Assembly: GCA_050697275.1 (NCBI GenBank) | Contig: JBOGZI010000090.1 | Location: 1 to 15,555, forward strand | Direction of reading: 5' to 3' | DNA from: JBOGZI01 sp050697275 | GTDB taxonomy: Bacteria; Actinomycetota; Thermoleophilia; Solirubrobacterales; 70-9 | DNA: 15,555 nucleotides | Shown: positions 5,961-12,279 of the stretch, one piece after another | Layout of the letters: each line of letters starts with the position of its first letter | Position numbering within the stretch: the first letter of the stretch is position 1 | Notes under the pieces: generated by a model | The model's input: only the letters and a program-made list of their open reading frames with translations | Databases searched by the model: none | Told to the model about the DNA's origin: nothing | Position numbers and translations under genes: made by a program

Positions 5961-7967
5961 TCAGGCCGGCTGGGCCGCCCCGAGGCCCCGGCGCCCTGCG
6001 ACCAGCTCGGCGATCTCGCCCATGATCCGGTTGAGCTCGAAGTCCTTCGGGGTGTAGACGCGCTCGACGCCCGCCTCGCGCAGCGGCTCGACGTCGGCCG
6101 GGGGGATGATCCCGCCGACCACGACCGGGATCTCGGCCCCCTGCTCGCGAAGCAGCTCGACCACCCGGGGGACCAGCTCGCGGTGGGAGCCCGAGAGGAT
6201 CGAGAGCCCGACCACGTCGACGTCCTCCTGCACCGCTGAGGCCACGATCTCCTCAGGTGTCAGCCGGATGCCCTGGTAGATCACCTCCATGCCGACGTCG
6301 CGGGCGCGGACCGCGATCTGCTCGGCGCCGTTCGAGTGCCCGTCGAGGCCCGGCTTGCCGACCAGGATGCGGATCGGATGCCCGAGCGCCTTCGAGACTG
6401 CCCCCACACGCCCTCGCGCCTCGGCGAGCAGGTCGCCGTTGACCGAGGCGCCCGCGGGGGCCTCGCCGACGCCGGTCGGCGCCCGGTAGTCGCCGAACGC
6501 CTCGCGCAGGGTGCCGGCCCACTCGCCGGTGGTGGCGCCTGCCTTGGCGGCCTCGATCGTGGGCGGCAGTAGGTTGGCGGACTCATCCGCCGCCGCCGCG
6601 GCCAGCTGCTCGAGCGCCGCGTCCACGGCGCCCTGGTCCCGCTCGGCCTTCCACCGCTCCAGCGCCTCGATCCGCTCGCGCTCCACCTGCGGGTCGGGCG
6701 TCAGGATGCCGCCGTCCTCGCCGGTGGTGAGCGGCGAGTCCTCGGTCTCGGTGAACTTGTTCTGCCCGACGACGACGATCTCCCCGCGCTCGATCTTGGC
6801 GATGCGCTCGCGGTTCGACTCGACCAGTTGCGCCTTCATGTAGGGCACGGCCTCGACCGCGCCTCCGTGCCCGGCCACCTGCTTCATCTCGGCGTCGGCC
6901 CCCTCGGCGAGCTCCTCGACCAGCCCCTCCATCACCACAGACCCCTCGAAGATGTCCGGATACTCGAGCAGGTCGGTCTCGTTGGCGAGGATCTGCTGGA
7001 TCCGCAGGCTCCACTGCTGGTCCCAGGGGCGGGGGAGGCCGAGGGCCTCGTTCCACGCGGGAAGCTGGATCGCGCGGGCGCGGGCGTCGCGGCCGAGGGT
7101 GACGGCGAGCGCCTCGAGCACGATGCGGGGCACGTTGTTCTCGGGCTGGGACTCGGTCAGCCCGAGCGAGTTCACCTGGACGCCGTAGCGGAGGCGCAGG
7201 AACTTCGGCTCGGTGACCCCGTAGCGCTCGCGCCCGATCCGCTCCCAGAGCCGACCCATCGCTCGCAGCTTCGCGTGCTCCTCGATGAAGCGGACGCCGG
7301 CATTGACGAAGAAGGAGATCCGCCCGAAGACCCTGGGGAAGTCCTCCTCGGCGACCTGCCCGCGGGCCTTCACCTCGTCGAGCACGGCGATCGCGGTGGA
7401 GAGCGCGTAGGCGATCTCCTGCACCGGCGTCGCCCCGGCCTCCTGCAGGTGGTAGGAGCAGACGTTGATCGGGTTCCACTTGGGGATCTGGTTGACGGTG
7501 AAGGCGACGGTGTCGGCGATCAGCCGCATCGAGGGCCCCGGCGGGAAGGCGTAGGTGCCGCGCGAGAGGTACTCCTTGATGATGTCGTTCTGGGTGGTGC
7601 CCGCCAGCGCCTCGCGCGGGACGTCGTTCTCCTCGGCGACGGTCGCGTACAGGGCGAGCAGCCAGGCGGCGGTCGCGTTGATCGTCATCGAGGTGTTCAT
7701 CTCCCCGAGCGGGATGCCGTCGAAGAGGGTGTGCATGTCGACCTTGTGGGCGATCGAGACGCCCACCTTGCCCACCTCGCCGCGTGCCAGGGCGGCGTCG
7801 GGGTCGTAGCCGGTCTGCGTGGGCAGGTCGAAGGCGACCGAGAGGCCGGTCTGGCCCTTGGCCAGGTTGCGCCGGTAGAGCTCGTTCGAGCGGCGCGCAT
7901 CCGAATGCCCCGCGTAGGTGCGCATCACCCATGGCCTGTCGCGCTCGGGCAGCCGGTGTTCGCTCAT
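5961..7967 (-). CDS. ecm: Ethylmalonyl-CoA mutase (MeaA-type), B12-dependent
   Basis: A 668-aa adenosylcobalamin-dependent acyl-CoA mutase, probably converting (2R)-ethylmalonyl-CoA to (2S)-methylsuccinyl-CoA. The TIM-barrel domain (about 10-450) shows RTYAGHS (16-22), LAKGQTGLSVAFDLPTQTGY (35-54), MNTSMTINATA (90-100), NVCSYHLQEAGATP (168-181) and LPRPWDQQWS (311-320). These match ethylmalonyl-CoA mutases; methylmalonyl-CoA mutase instead has QYAGFS and FDLATHRGY. The C-terminal B12 domain (about 530-660) has DGHSNG (542-547), with His544 as the expected lower cobalt ligand, then SILSGSH (589-595) and VVVGG (615-619). Both domains are in one chain, at the family's usual length. A TACCAT box lies 6 nt before the ATG. 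The Ccr gene that makes the substrate lies about 3 kb to the right on the same strand. Confidence 0.95.
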   Translation of the reverse strand: MSEHRLPERDRPWVMRTYAGHSDARRSNELYRRNLAKGQTGLSVAFDLPTQTGYDPDAALARGEVGKVGVSIAHKVDMHTLFDGIPLGEMNTSMTINATAAWLLALYATVAEENDVPREALAGTTQNDIIKEYLSRGTYAFPPGPSMRLIADTVAFTVNQIPKWNPINVCSYHLQEAGATPVQEIAYALSTAIAVLDEVKARGQVAEEDFPRVFGRISFFVNAGVRFIEEHAKLRAMGRLWERIGRERYGVTEPKFLRLRYGVQVNSLGLTESQPENNVPRIVLEALAVTLGRDARARAIQLPAWNEALGLPRPWDQQWSLRIQQILANETDLLEYPDIFEGSVVMEGLVEELAEGADAEMKQVAGHGGAVEAVPYMKAQLVESNRERIAKIERGEIVVVGQNKFTETEDSPLTTGEDGGILTPDPQVERERIEALERWKAERDQGAVDAALEQLAAAAADESANLLPPTIEAAKAGATTGEWAGTLREAFGDYRAPTGVGEAPAGASVNGDLLAEARGRVGAVSKALGHPIRILVGKPGLDGHSNGAEQIAVRARDVGMEVIYQGIRLTPEEIVASAVQEDVDVVGLSILSGSHRELVPRVVELLREQGAEIPVVVGGIIPPADVEPLREAGVERVYTPKDFELNRIMGEIAELVAGRRGLGAAQPA

Positions 7968-7973
7968 GTCCTT

Positions 7974-7979
7974 ATGGTA
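7974..7979 (-). promoter_or_regulatory. -10 box TACCAT, probable leaderless start of the mutase
   Basis: TACCAT on the minus strand ends 6 nt before the ATG at 7967. The 6-nt gap reads AAGGAC, which is too close to the start to be a normal Shine-Dalgarno site. The hexamer is identical to the -10-like box upstream of ccr at 12259-12264. Confidence 0.5.
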
Positions 7980-8036
7980 TTCGCGCTCCGATCCGCCATG
8001 AGCGGTGTTGTTGCAGTCTCAGGCGTGCCCTGGGTC

Positions 8037-8042
8037 TACCCT
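8037..8042 (+). promoter_or_regulatory. -10-like box TACCCT before a secreted protein
   Basis: TACCCT ends 11 nt before the TTG proposed as start at 8054. A TTGCAG lies at 8011-8016, but the 20-nt spacer is longer than usual. The 86-nt gap to the mutase start thus carries divergent promoters. Confidence 0.35.
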
Positions 8043-8053
8043 CACGCTCCCCG

Positions 8054-8797
8054 TTGCGAGTCAAGCTCACAGCCTCACTCACCGCCTGCGCGGCACTGGC
8101 TCTCGCGGCGATCGCTCACGCGGGCCCGATCCCGGTGGCGCAGTACACCTTCGCCACCAAGGCGGATGTCGGTGCCTTCCAGACCGGGTCCTCCGGCAAG
8201 TGCAAGCGCAAATGGCGCCGAACGGCCGCCAAGCCGAAGGACAAGAAGGGGGGCGGGGGGATGGGCGGCGCGATGGCGGTGACCGTTTCGTCGGGGTCGG
8301 GTTGCGTGCTGCACACGTCGGTGGTCGCCGACTCGAGCGACATCGCCCCGGACCAGATCGTCAACGCCACCGTCAGCGCCGGCAGGGGCGGCTCCGCGAA
8401 GCTGCAGAAGAGGGCCTTCGAGGGCGTCGTTGTGCGCCAGAACGAGAGCTCGGGCTATGAGCTCCGGGTGCTCCCGATGGCGCGGAAGTGGCAGGTTCTC
8501 CGCGACCCGAAGGGCTCCGGGCCGGCGGTGCTGATGGCATCCGGATCCGGCAAGTTCATCAGGGGCGGCACCAAGCCGAACAGCATCGCGCTGCGCGCCT
8601 TCGACTTCGGCGGCACCCAGACCAGCCTGATTGCCGTCGTCAACGGGAAAAACGTGGTCTCCACCACCGACTCGGCGATGGACCAGCCCGACGGGCGTCG
8701 CAACGGGGTCACGGTGGGCGTCAAGGGCAGCGGCGCGGGCACCGGGGTGGTAGGCGTCTTCGACCAGGTCTCGATCCAGGTCCCGAACCCGTTCTAG
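8054..8797 (+). CDS. Secreted beta-sandwich-like protein (LamG/DUF1080-like)
   Basis: A 247-aa exported protein. The frame is open far upstream through the mutase shadow, so the start must be set by the signal peptide: the TTG at 8054 gives MRVKLTASLTACAALALAAIAHA, a clean Sec signal ending in AHA. After it come a short basic, Gly-rich patch (KCKRKWRR to KKGGGG, about residues 50-70), a second cysteine in GSGCVLH, and a long stretch of alternating beta-strands. The C-terminal order of motifs, Q-N-ESSGYELRVL, KWQVLRD, NSIALRAFDFGG, SLIAVVNGKNV, then G-VTVGVKGSG and VFDQVSIQV, is that of the concanavalin-like fold used by LamG and DUF1080 domains, which often bind or hydrolyse glycans. No catalytic residues can be assigned. 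The fold is inferred from pattern only. Confidence 0.7.
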   Translation: MRVKLTASLTACAALALAAIAHAGPIPVAQYTFATKADVGAFQTGSSGKCKRKWRRTAAKPKDKKGGGGMGGAMAVTVSSGSGCVLHTSVVADSSDIAPDQIVNATVSAGRGGSAKLQKRAFEGVVVRQNESSGYELRVLPMARKWQVLRDPKGSGPAVLMASGSGKFIRGGTKPNSIALRAFDFGGTQTSLIAVVNGKNVVSTTDSAMDQPDGRRNGVTVGVKGSGAGTGVVGVFDQVSIQVPNPF

Positions 8798-8873
8798 CTG
8801 CTGCCTGCAGGACGCGATCCGAGGGCGATACGGGCCGCAGGCGAAATTTCCCAGCACTCCCGGGCGCATCCTC

Positions 8874-8879
8874 TATCTT
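8874..8879 (+). promoter_or_regulatory. -10-like box TATCTT upstream of clpS
   Basis: TATCTT would place the transcription start about 40 nt before the clpS ATG at 8926. I see no good -35 box 16-18 nt upstream. Confidence 0.3.
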
Positions 8880-8891
8880 CGAGTCGCGGTG

Positions 8892-8912
8892 GGCGGGCCC
8901 GCCGTTCGGGCC
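8892..8912 (+). other. GC palindrome and hairpin in the clpS leader
   Basis: GGCGGGCCCGCC (8892-8903) is a perfect 12-bp palindrome. Overlapping it, GGCCCG (8896-8901) and CGGGCC (8907-8912) can pair around the 5-nt loop CCGTT. The element lies between the candidate promoter and the clpS start, which has no Shine-Dalgarno sequence. A role in translation control is possible; in such GC-rich DNA it may also be chance. Confidence 0.4.
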
Positions 8913-8925
8913 GCCGCCGCGCGCC

Positions 8926-9222
8926 ATGGAGACGTCGACGACCACCGTTGAGCGCCCGCGAAGCGCTGGTCCCGAGGAGGGCCTGGGCGGGAACTGGATC
9001 GTGATCGTCCTCAACGACGATCACAACACCTTCGACCACGTCGCCCGGACCCTGGCGCGGGTGGTCCCCGGCGTGACGCTGGACAACGGCTACGCCTTCG
9101 CCGACAAGATCCACACCAGCGGCCGGGCGGCGGTCTGGACGGGGCCGCGCGAGCCCGCCGAGCTCTACTGGGAGCAGCTGCAGGACGCGGGCCTCACCAT
9201 GGCCCCTCTAGAGCAGCACTAG
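8926..9222 (+). CDS. clpS: ATP-dependent Clp protease adaptor ClpS
   Basis: A 98-aa cytoplasmic adaptor that binds destabilising N-terminal residues of proteins and hands them to the ClpA/ClpC-ClpP protease. After a poorly conserved 22-residue leader, the ClpS core has IVIVLNDDHNTFDHVARTL (25-43). Asn30, Asp31 and Asp32 match the NDD that grips the substrate's alpha-amino group, and His63 in KIHTSGRAAV matches the conserved ligand-binding His. The end (AELYWEQLQDAGLTMAPLE) is the usual closing strand-helix-strand. The loop is of the NTFD type, with Phe36 where E. coli ClpS has its gatekeeper Met40, which could change which N-degrons are accepted. Length is normal. No clpA or clpC is adjacent. 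The start is the only ATG that fits. Confidence 0.88.
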   Translation: METSTTTVERPRSAGPEEGLGGNWIVIVLNDDHNTFDHVARTLARVVPGVTLDNGYAFADKIHTSGRAAVWTGPREPAELYWEQLQDAGLTMAPLEQH

Positions 9223-9235
9223 CCGGCGTCGACAC

Positions 9236-9811
9236 CTACTGAGTGCCCGGTGGCCAGATCAACTCCTTGACCGGGTGGTTGAAGGGTCCGGACATCGCTG
9301 CGCCGTCGATGAACAGCGACGCGTCCCTGAACCTCAGCGGAAGTCGAGCATCCGTCTGATCGTCAAAGGCTGATAGACGACCGTCCGAGGCCTCCACCAC
9401 GCGCGCGTCAAAGGTGAGGACGGCCGACCGCGGCTGATATCGAGGCCTTCTCAGCTCGACAACCACCGTGTCGGATGAGTCGCGGCCATTGAGGATCTGT
9501 ACTGCGGCGTTGGGCGGATCGTCGCTGAAGAGTCTCGGCCAGCGCGCGATGAGTCCATCCACGGGTCCCTGACCGGCTGTCCGCTCGGGCCGGTTGGAAA
9601 AGAAGATCGCCGCGGGCGAAAGATCGTGCAACTCGAGCACCGCACGGTCCGTGGCACCTGCTGGAGCGAAGGAGCCCGAGGAAGCGCTGAGCACCAGTAG
9701 GAAGTCTGGCCTCACATCCCCCTGGGACGTTTCATCGTGGTCGCTGCCACAGCCGGCCAGAGCAAACGCAGCCAAGTGCGCGACGACGAGACCCTTAGCC
9801 CTTCGGGCCAT
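9236..9811 (-). CDS. Putative lipoprotein, unknown function
   Basis: A 191-aa protein with a lipoprotein signal: basic MARRAKG, hydrophobic LVVAHLAAFALAG and lipobox LAGC with Cys21 as the lipidation site, followed by Asp/Ser-rich GSDHDET. The mature domain has FLLVLSASSGSF, then AIFFSNRPER and a segment with RLFSDDPPNAAVQIL. I recall similar uncharacterised bacterial proteins with a W-x-x-F-x-D-x-P-P-N-A core, but know no function. Its ATG lies inside the last codons of the RTX-repeat gene, a 17-bp overlap, with GAGG 9 nt upstream, so the two are probably translated from one mRNA. It converges on clpS with a 13-nt gap. A surface role alongside the RTX protein is inference. Confidence 0.8.
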   Translation of the reverse strand: MARRAKGLVVAHLAAFALAGCGSDHDETSQGDVRPDFLLVLSASSGSFAPAGATDRAVLELHDLSPAAIFFSNRPERTAGQGPVDGLIARWPRLFSDDPPNAAVQILNGRDSSDTVVVELRRPRYQPRSAVLTFDARVVEASDGRLSAFDDQTDARLPLRFRDASLFIDGAAMSGPFNHPVKELIWPPGTQ

Positions 9812-10541
9812 CCTGGAAGACCTCGTTGTTGCCGCCGCCGCCGTTGAGGCGGTCTTTCTGGGGGCCGCCGACCAGGCGGTCGTCCCCGAGCCCGCCGAAG
9901 AGGCGATCGATACCGAGCCCGCCGCCGATCAGGTCGTTGCCCGGCCCGCCCATCAGCCGGTCGTCGCCCGCGTTGCCGCTGATCAGGTCGTCACCGGGCC
10001 CGCCCGCGCCCTTGTCGGCCCCCGCTCGGCCCACCAGCACGTCGTTGCCGTCACGCCCGGCGAGCTTGTCGTTGTCGCCGCCGCCCTGGAGGAGGTCGCG
10101 CACGCCGCCCCCCAGGAGTCGGTCGTTCCCGCTCCCCCCGAAGGCGAGGTTGAAGGCGGCGAAGCTGCCGGTCAGCCGGTCGTTGCCGGCCCCCAGCGCG
10201 GCGGCGGCGCCGGTCCCCTGGCCGAAGCCGGGGAGGTCGCGCCGCCCGAAGCGCCCGTCGATCCCGGAGAGGTTGACCCGGTCGTTGCCGGCGCCCATCA
10301 GGGCGTTCACCTCCGCCACCTGCGAGCACTCGACGGGCCCGGCCCTCGGGTCGCGGGCGTTCACCTTGACCAGGCCCCCGGCGTTGCAGGCCACGGTGGC
10401 GCGGTCGGCGCGCTTGCCGCTGTGGATCTTGAGCAGGCCGTTGGCGAACCTGATGCTCACCTTCGCCTCAGTGGCAGCGGGGAGGGCGGCCGCCGAGACG
10501 ACGGCGAGGGCGGCGGCGGTGATGAGCCGGAGGCGCCTCAT
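9795..10541 (-). CDS. Secreted calcium-binding RTX-repeat protein
   Basis: A 248-aa exported protein. The start is the ATG at 10541 because a Sec signal follows directly (MRRLRLITAAALAVVSAAALPAA, cleavage near ATEA); the frame is open much further upstream through other genes. A short domain with two cysteines (ACNAGG, ECSQV; residues 27-75) precedes about eleven nonapeptide-like repeats of the GGxGxDxLx type from residue 82 to 240, for example GAGNDRVNL, GGSGNDRLL, GGPGDDLIS, GGLGDDRLV. Such repeats fold into a calcium-filled beta-roll outside the cell. Two or three are degenerate (GRAGADKGA, GGPQKDRLN). Unlike classic RTX toxins it has a Sec signal and no type I secretion tail. It overlaps the downstream lipoprotein gene and follows a small gene after 80 nt. 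Confidence 0.88.
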   Translation of the reverse strand: MRRLRLITAAALAVVSAAALPAATEAKVSIRFANGLLKIHSGKRADRATVACNAGGLVKVNARDPRAGPVECSQVAEVNALMGAGNDRVNLSGIDGRFGRRDLPGFGQGTGAAAALGAGNDRLTGSFAAFNLAFGGSGNDRLLGGGVRDLLQGGGDNDKLAGRDGNDVLVGRAGADKGAGGPGDDLISGNAGDDRLMGGPGNDLIGGGLGIDRLFGGLGDDRLVGGPQKDRLNGGGGNNEVFQDGPKG

Positions 10542-10608
10542 GGGGGGCGTCGAGAGGAACACCGCCGGGGCGCATGAGTCGCACTTCGACCCGCTGCTTA
10601 ACGGACCG

Positions 10609-10614
10609 AAAATA
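10609..10614 (-). promoter_or_regulatory. -10-like box TATTTT upstream of the RTX gene
   Basis: TATTTT on the minus strand lies in the otherwise GC-rich 80-nt gap before the RTX gene and would give a leader of about 60 nt. No clear -35 box is present. Confidence 0.3.
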
Positions 10615-10621
10615 CGGTGCC

Positions 10622-10912
10622 CTACTCGGAGGCCACCAGCCGATGCCAGACGGGGCTTACCGGTTTGTTGTAGTAGTTGATCGCCTGCTCGCGAATCGCG
10701 GCGACCTCGTCCGAGAACCAGTATCGCTCGAAGTCGGCCCGGTCCTCCCAGACGGACGCCTGCCGGAAGTGGAGGGGATCGTCGGTGTTTCGGGTCAGCG
10801 ACCAGGCTCGAGCGCCGAACGCCATCGCGCGCGCCGCGGCCGGCTCCCAGACCTCGTACCAGCGCTCGGCGCGGAAGGGGTGGATGTGCCAGTCGATGAA
10901 GCAGACCTCCAT
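10622..10912 (-). CDS. Small protein, possible dimeric alpha-beta barrel
   Basis: A 96-aa soluble protein without signal peptide. It opens with a strand (EVCFIDWHIHP), then an amphipathic helix (AERWYEVWEPAAARAMAFGA), strands with RAWSLTRNTDDPLHFRQASVWE, a helix starting DRADFERYWFSDEVAAIREQA and a final strand near SPVWHRLVASE. That order, with many Trp and Tyr residues and the VWEDRADFERYW segment, resembles the ABM/NIPSNAP-type dimeric alpha-beta barrel proteins, some of which are monooxygenases or heme-binding. This is a fold guess from pattern, not an assignment. It lies 55 nt downstream of ccr on the same strand. The gap holds a hairpin whose 3' arm contains the only Shine-Dalgarno-like sequence (GAGGAG). 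Confidence 0.7.
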   Translation of the reverse strand: MEVCFIDWHIHPFRAERWYEVWEPAAARAMAFGARAWSLTRNTDDPLHFRQASVWEDRADFERYWFSDEVAAIREQAINYYNKPVSPVWHRLVASE

Positions 10913-10918
10913 CGTCAG

Positions 10919-10956
10919 CCCGCATCTCCTCGGGCTGTGCCCTGCGGGGATGCGGG
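10919..10956 (-). promoter_or_regulatory. Hairpin between ccr and the next gene, covering its RBS
   Basis: CCCGCATC (10919-10926) pairs with GATGCGGG (10949-10956); in RNA a G-U pair and two more G-C pairs extend the stem to 11 bp around a 16-nt loop. On the minus strand it starts 11 nt after the ccr stop codon and ends 6 nt before the next start. Its 3' arm includes part of GAGGAG, the only candidate Shine-Dalgarno sequence. There is no U-tract, so it is not a standard terminator. It may reduce translation of the downstream gene or protect the ccr mRNA end. Confidence 0.55.
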
Positions 10957-10967
10957 GGGGTCGGGCG

Positions 10968-12224
10968 TCAAGCTCCCACCTCGGCGCGGATCGCGCCTGG
11001 TCCCTCCTCGGTCTTGCCCTCCTCCTCGCCGGTGGCCCCGACCAGGATCGAGATCTTGCCGAGGTGCTTGTTCTCGTGCAGGAGCTGGTGCGCCTCGGCC
11101 ACTCCGTCGAAGCCCATCACCTTCCAGAGCACCGGCTGGATCTTGCCCTCGGCCATCAGTTGGTTCGCCCGCATGCACTCGTAGGCGTTCGCGAAGTGGG
11201 AGCCGATGATCTGCTTCTGGCGCATCCACAGGTAGCGGACGTCGAAATCGAGCGTGTAGCCGGAGGTGGCGCCGCAGATCACCACCTTGCCGAACGGCTT
11301 GACGACGAACACCGAGGTCGGGAAGGTCGCCTGTCCGACGTGCTCGAAGACGATGTCTGGGGAGTCTCCGAGGATCTCCTTGACCCGCTTGGCGAAGTTG
11401 CGCGACTCCTTGAACCGCGCCTTCTCCTCATCCTTGGTCTCCCCGCCCTTGCGCATCATCCCCGCGAACTCGTTGCGGTCGATGTAATCGACCGCGCCGA
11501 GCCGCTTCACCAGCTCGCCCTTCTCGGTCGATGAGACCACTCCCACCGCGTTGGCCCCCGCCGCCGCACACAGCTGGGTCGCGAACACGCCGAGGCCGCC
11601 GGCGGCGCCCCAGATCAGCACGTTGCGGCCCGCCTGCAGCTTGCACTGGTCGATCAGCATCCGGTAGGCGGTGAAGTAGGTCAGCCCGTAGGCCGAGGAC
11701 TCGGCCCAGCTCAGGTTCTTCGGCTTGGGGAGCAGCTGCTGGGCCTGCACCTTGGTGAACTGGGCGAACGACCCCCAGGTCGTCTCGTAGCCCCAGATCA
11801 TCTGACTCGGCGCCGCCAGCGGGTCGAGCCCGTGCACCTCGACGTCCTCGTAGGAGGCCTGGTTGCAGTGGATCACGACCTCGTCGCCCGGCTTCCACTT
11901 GGTGACGCCCTCGCCGACCTTCCAGACGACGCCCGAGGCGTCCGAGCCGCCGATGTGGTGGCCGTACTCCTCGTGGTCTCCGTAGCCGAACACCGAGACG
12001 GGCTTGCCGAGGGCCGCCCAGACGTTGTTGAAGTTGACCCCGGCGGCCATCACCCGGACGATCACCTCGAAGGCGCCGGGCTCGGGCACCTCGATCTCCT
12101 CCACCTGGAAGGCGTCCATGGGCTCGCCCTCGCGCTCCGGGCGAATCACCCAGGCGGCCATCTTCTCCGGCAGCTCCCCGGGCTGGACATCGAGCTTGGA
12201 AACGTCCGCGATCTCTACCGCCAC
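10968..12224 (-). CDS. ccr: Crotonyl-CoA carboxylase/reductase
   Basis: A 418-aa cytoplasmic enzyme of the medium-chain dehydrogenase superfamily that reductively carboxylates crotonyl-CoA with NADPH and CO2 to ethylmalonyl-CoA. Seen: VNFNNVWAALGKP (63-75), IWGYETTWGSFAQF (143-156), Rossmann loop WGAAGGLG (205-212), FEHVGQATFP (293-302) and YLWMRQKQIIGSHFAN (331-346). The CO2-binding residues known from carboxylating enoyl reductases appear present: an Asn in VNFNN, Glu147 (preceded by Tyr146, where the K. setae enzyme has Phe) and His343. The Tyr-Glu form is the one I recall in primary-metabolism Ccr. Start is GTG with GGGGAG 5 nt upstream. The last 22 residues are an acidic tail beyond the usual end. 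It supplies the substrate of the mutase encoded nearby. Confidence 0.96.
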   Translation of the reverse strand: MAVEIADVSKLDVQPGELPEKMAAWVIRPEREGEPMDAFQVEEIEVPEPGAFEVIVRVMAAGVNFNNVWAALGKPVSVFGYGDHEEYGHHIGGSDASGVVWKVGEGVTKWKPGDEVVIHCNQASYEDVEVHGLDPLAAPSQMIWGYETTWGSFAQFTKVQAQQLLPKPKNLSWAESSAYGLTYFTAYRMLIDQCKLQAGRNVLIWGAAGGLGVFATQLCAAAGANAVGVVSSTEKGELVKRLGAVDYIDRNEFAGMMRKGGETKDEEKARFKESRNFAKRVKEILGDSPDIVFEHVGQATFPTSVFVVKPFGKVVICGATSGYTLDFDVRYLWMRQKQIIGSHFANAYECMRANQLMAEGKIQPVLWKVMGFDGVAEAHQLLHENKHLGKISILVGATGEEEGKTEEGPGAIRAEVGA

Positions 12225-12258
12225 ATCAACTCCCCGCTGTCGTGGTCTGGACGCAGGG

Positions 12259-12264
12259 ATGGTA
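12259..12264 (-). promoter_or_regulatory. -10-like box TACCAT upstream of ccr
   Basis: TACCAT on the minus strand lies 34 nt before the GTG start, leaving a short leader that includes the GGGGAG ribosome binding site. It lies in the 55-nt gap after the rmuC stop codon. The hexamer is the same as that before the ethylmalonyl-CoA mutase gene. No clear -35 box is visible. Confidence 0.4.
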
Positions 12265-12279
12265 TTTCAGGCAGGAGGG

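Noticed and set aside
5961..7967. Methylmalonyl-CoA or isobutyryl-CoA mutase
   Set aside because: The RTYAGHS and DLPTQTGY motifs match ethylmalonyl-CoA mutase/MeaA and differ from the methylmalonyl- and isobutyryl-type sequences I recall; the nearby ccr supports this.
6828..8282. Plus-strand open frame of over 480 codons opposite the mutase
   Set aside because: It is a shadow of the mutase gene: Arg/Gly/Leu/His-rich, no motifs, and it runs across the divergent promoter region.
9827..10300. Tandem DNA repeat or CRISPR-like array
   Set aside because: The periodicity comes from coding nonapeptide repeats of the RTX protein, with varied codons and no constant repeat-spacer structure.
9594..10680. 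Long plus-strand reading frames opposite the RTX gene
   Set aside because: They mirror the repetitive Gly/Asp codons of the RTX gene in GC-rich DNA, have low-complexity Val/Ala/Pro composition, no start signal and no recognisable domain.
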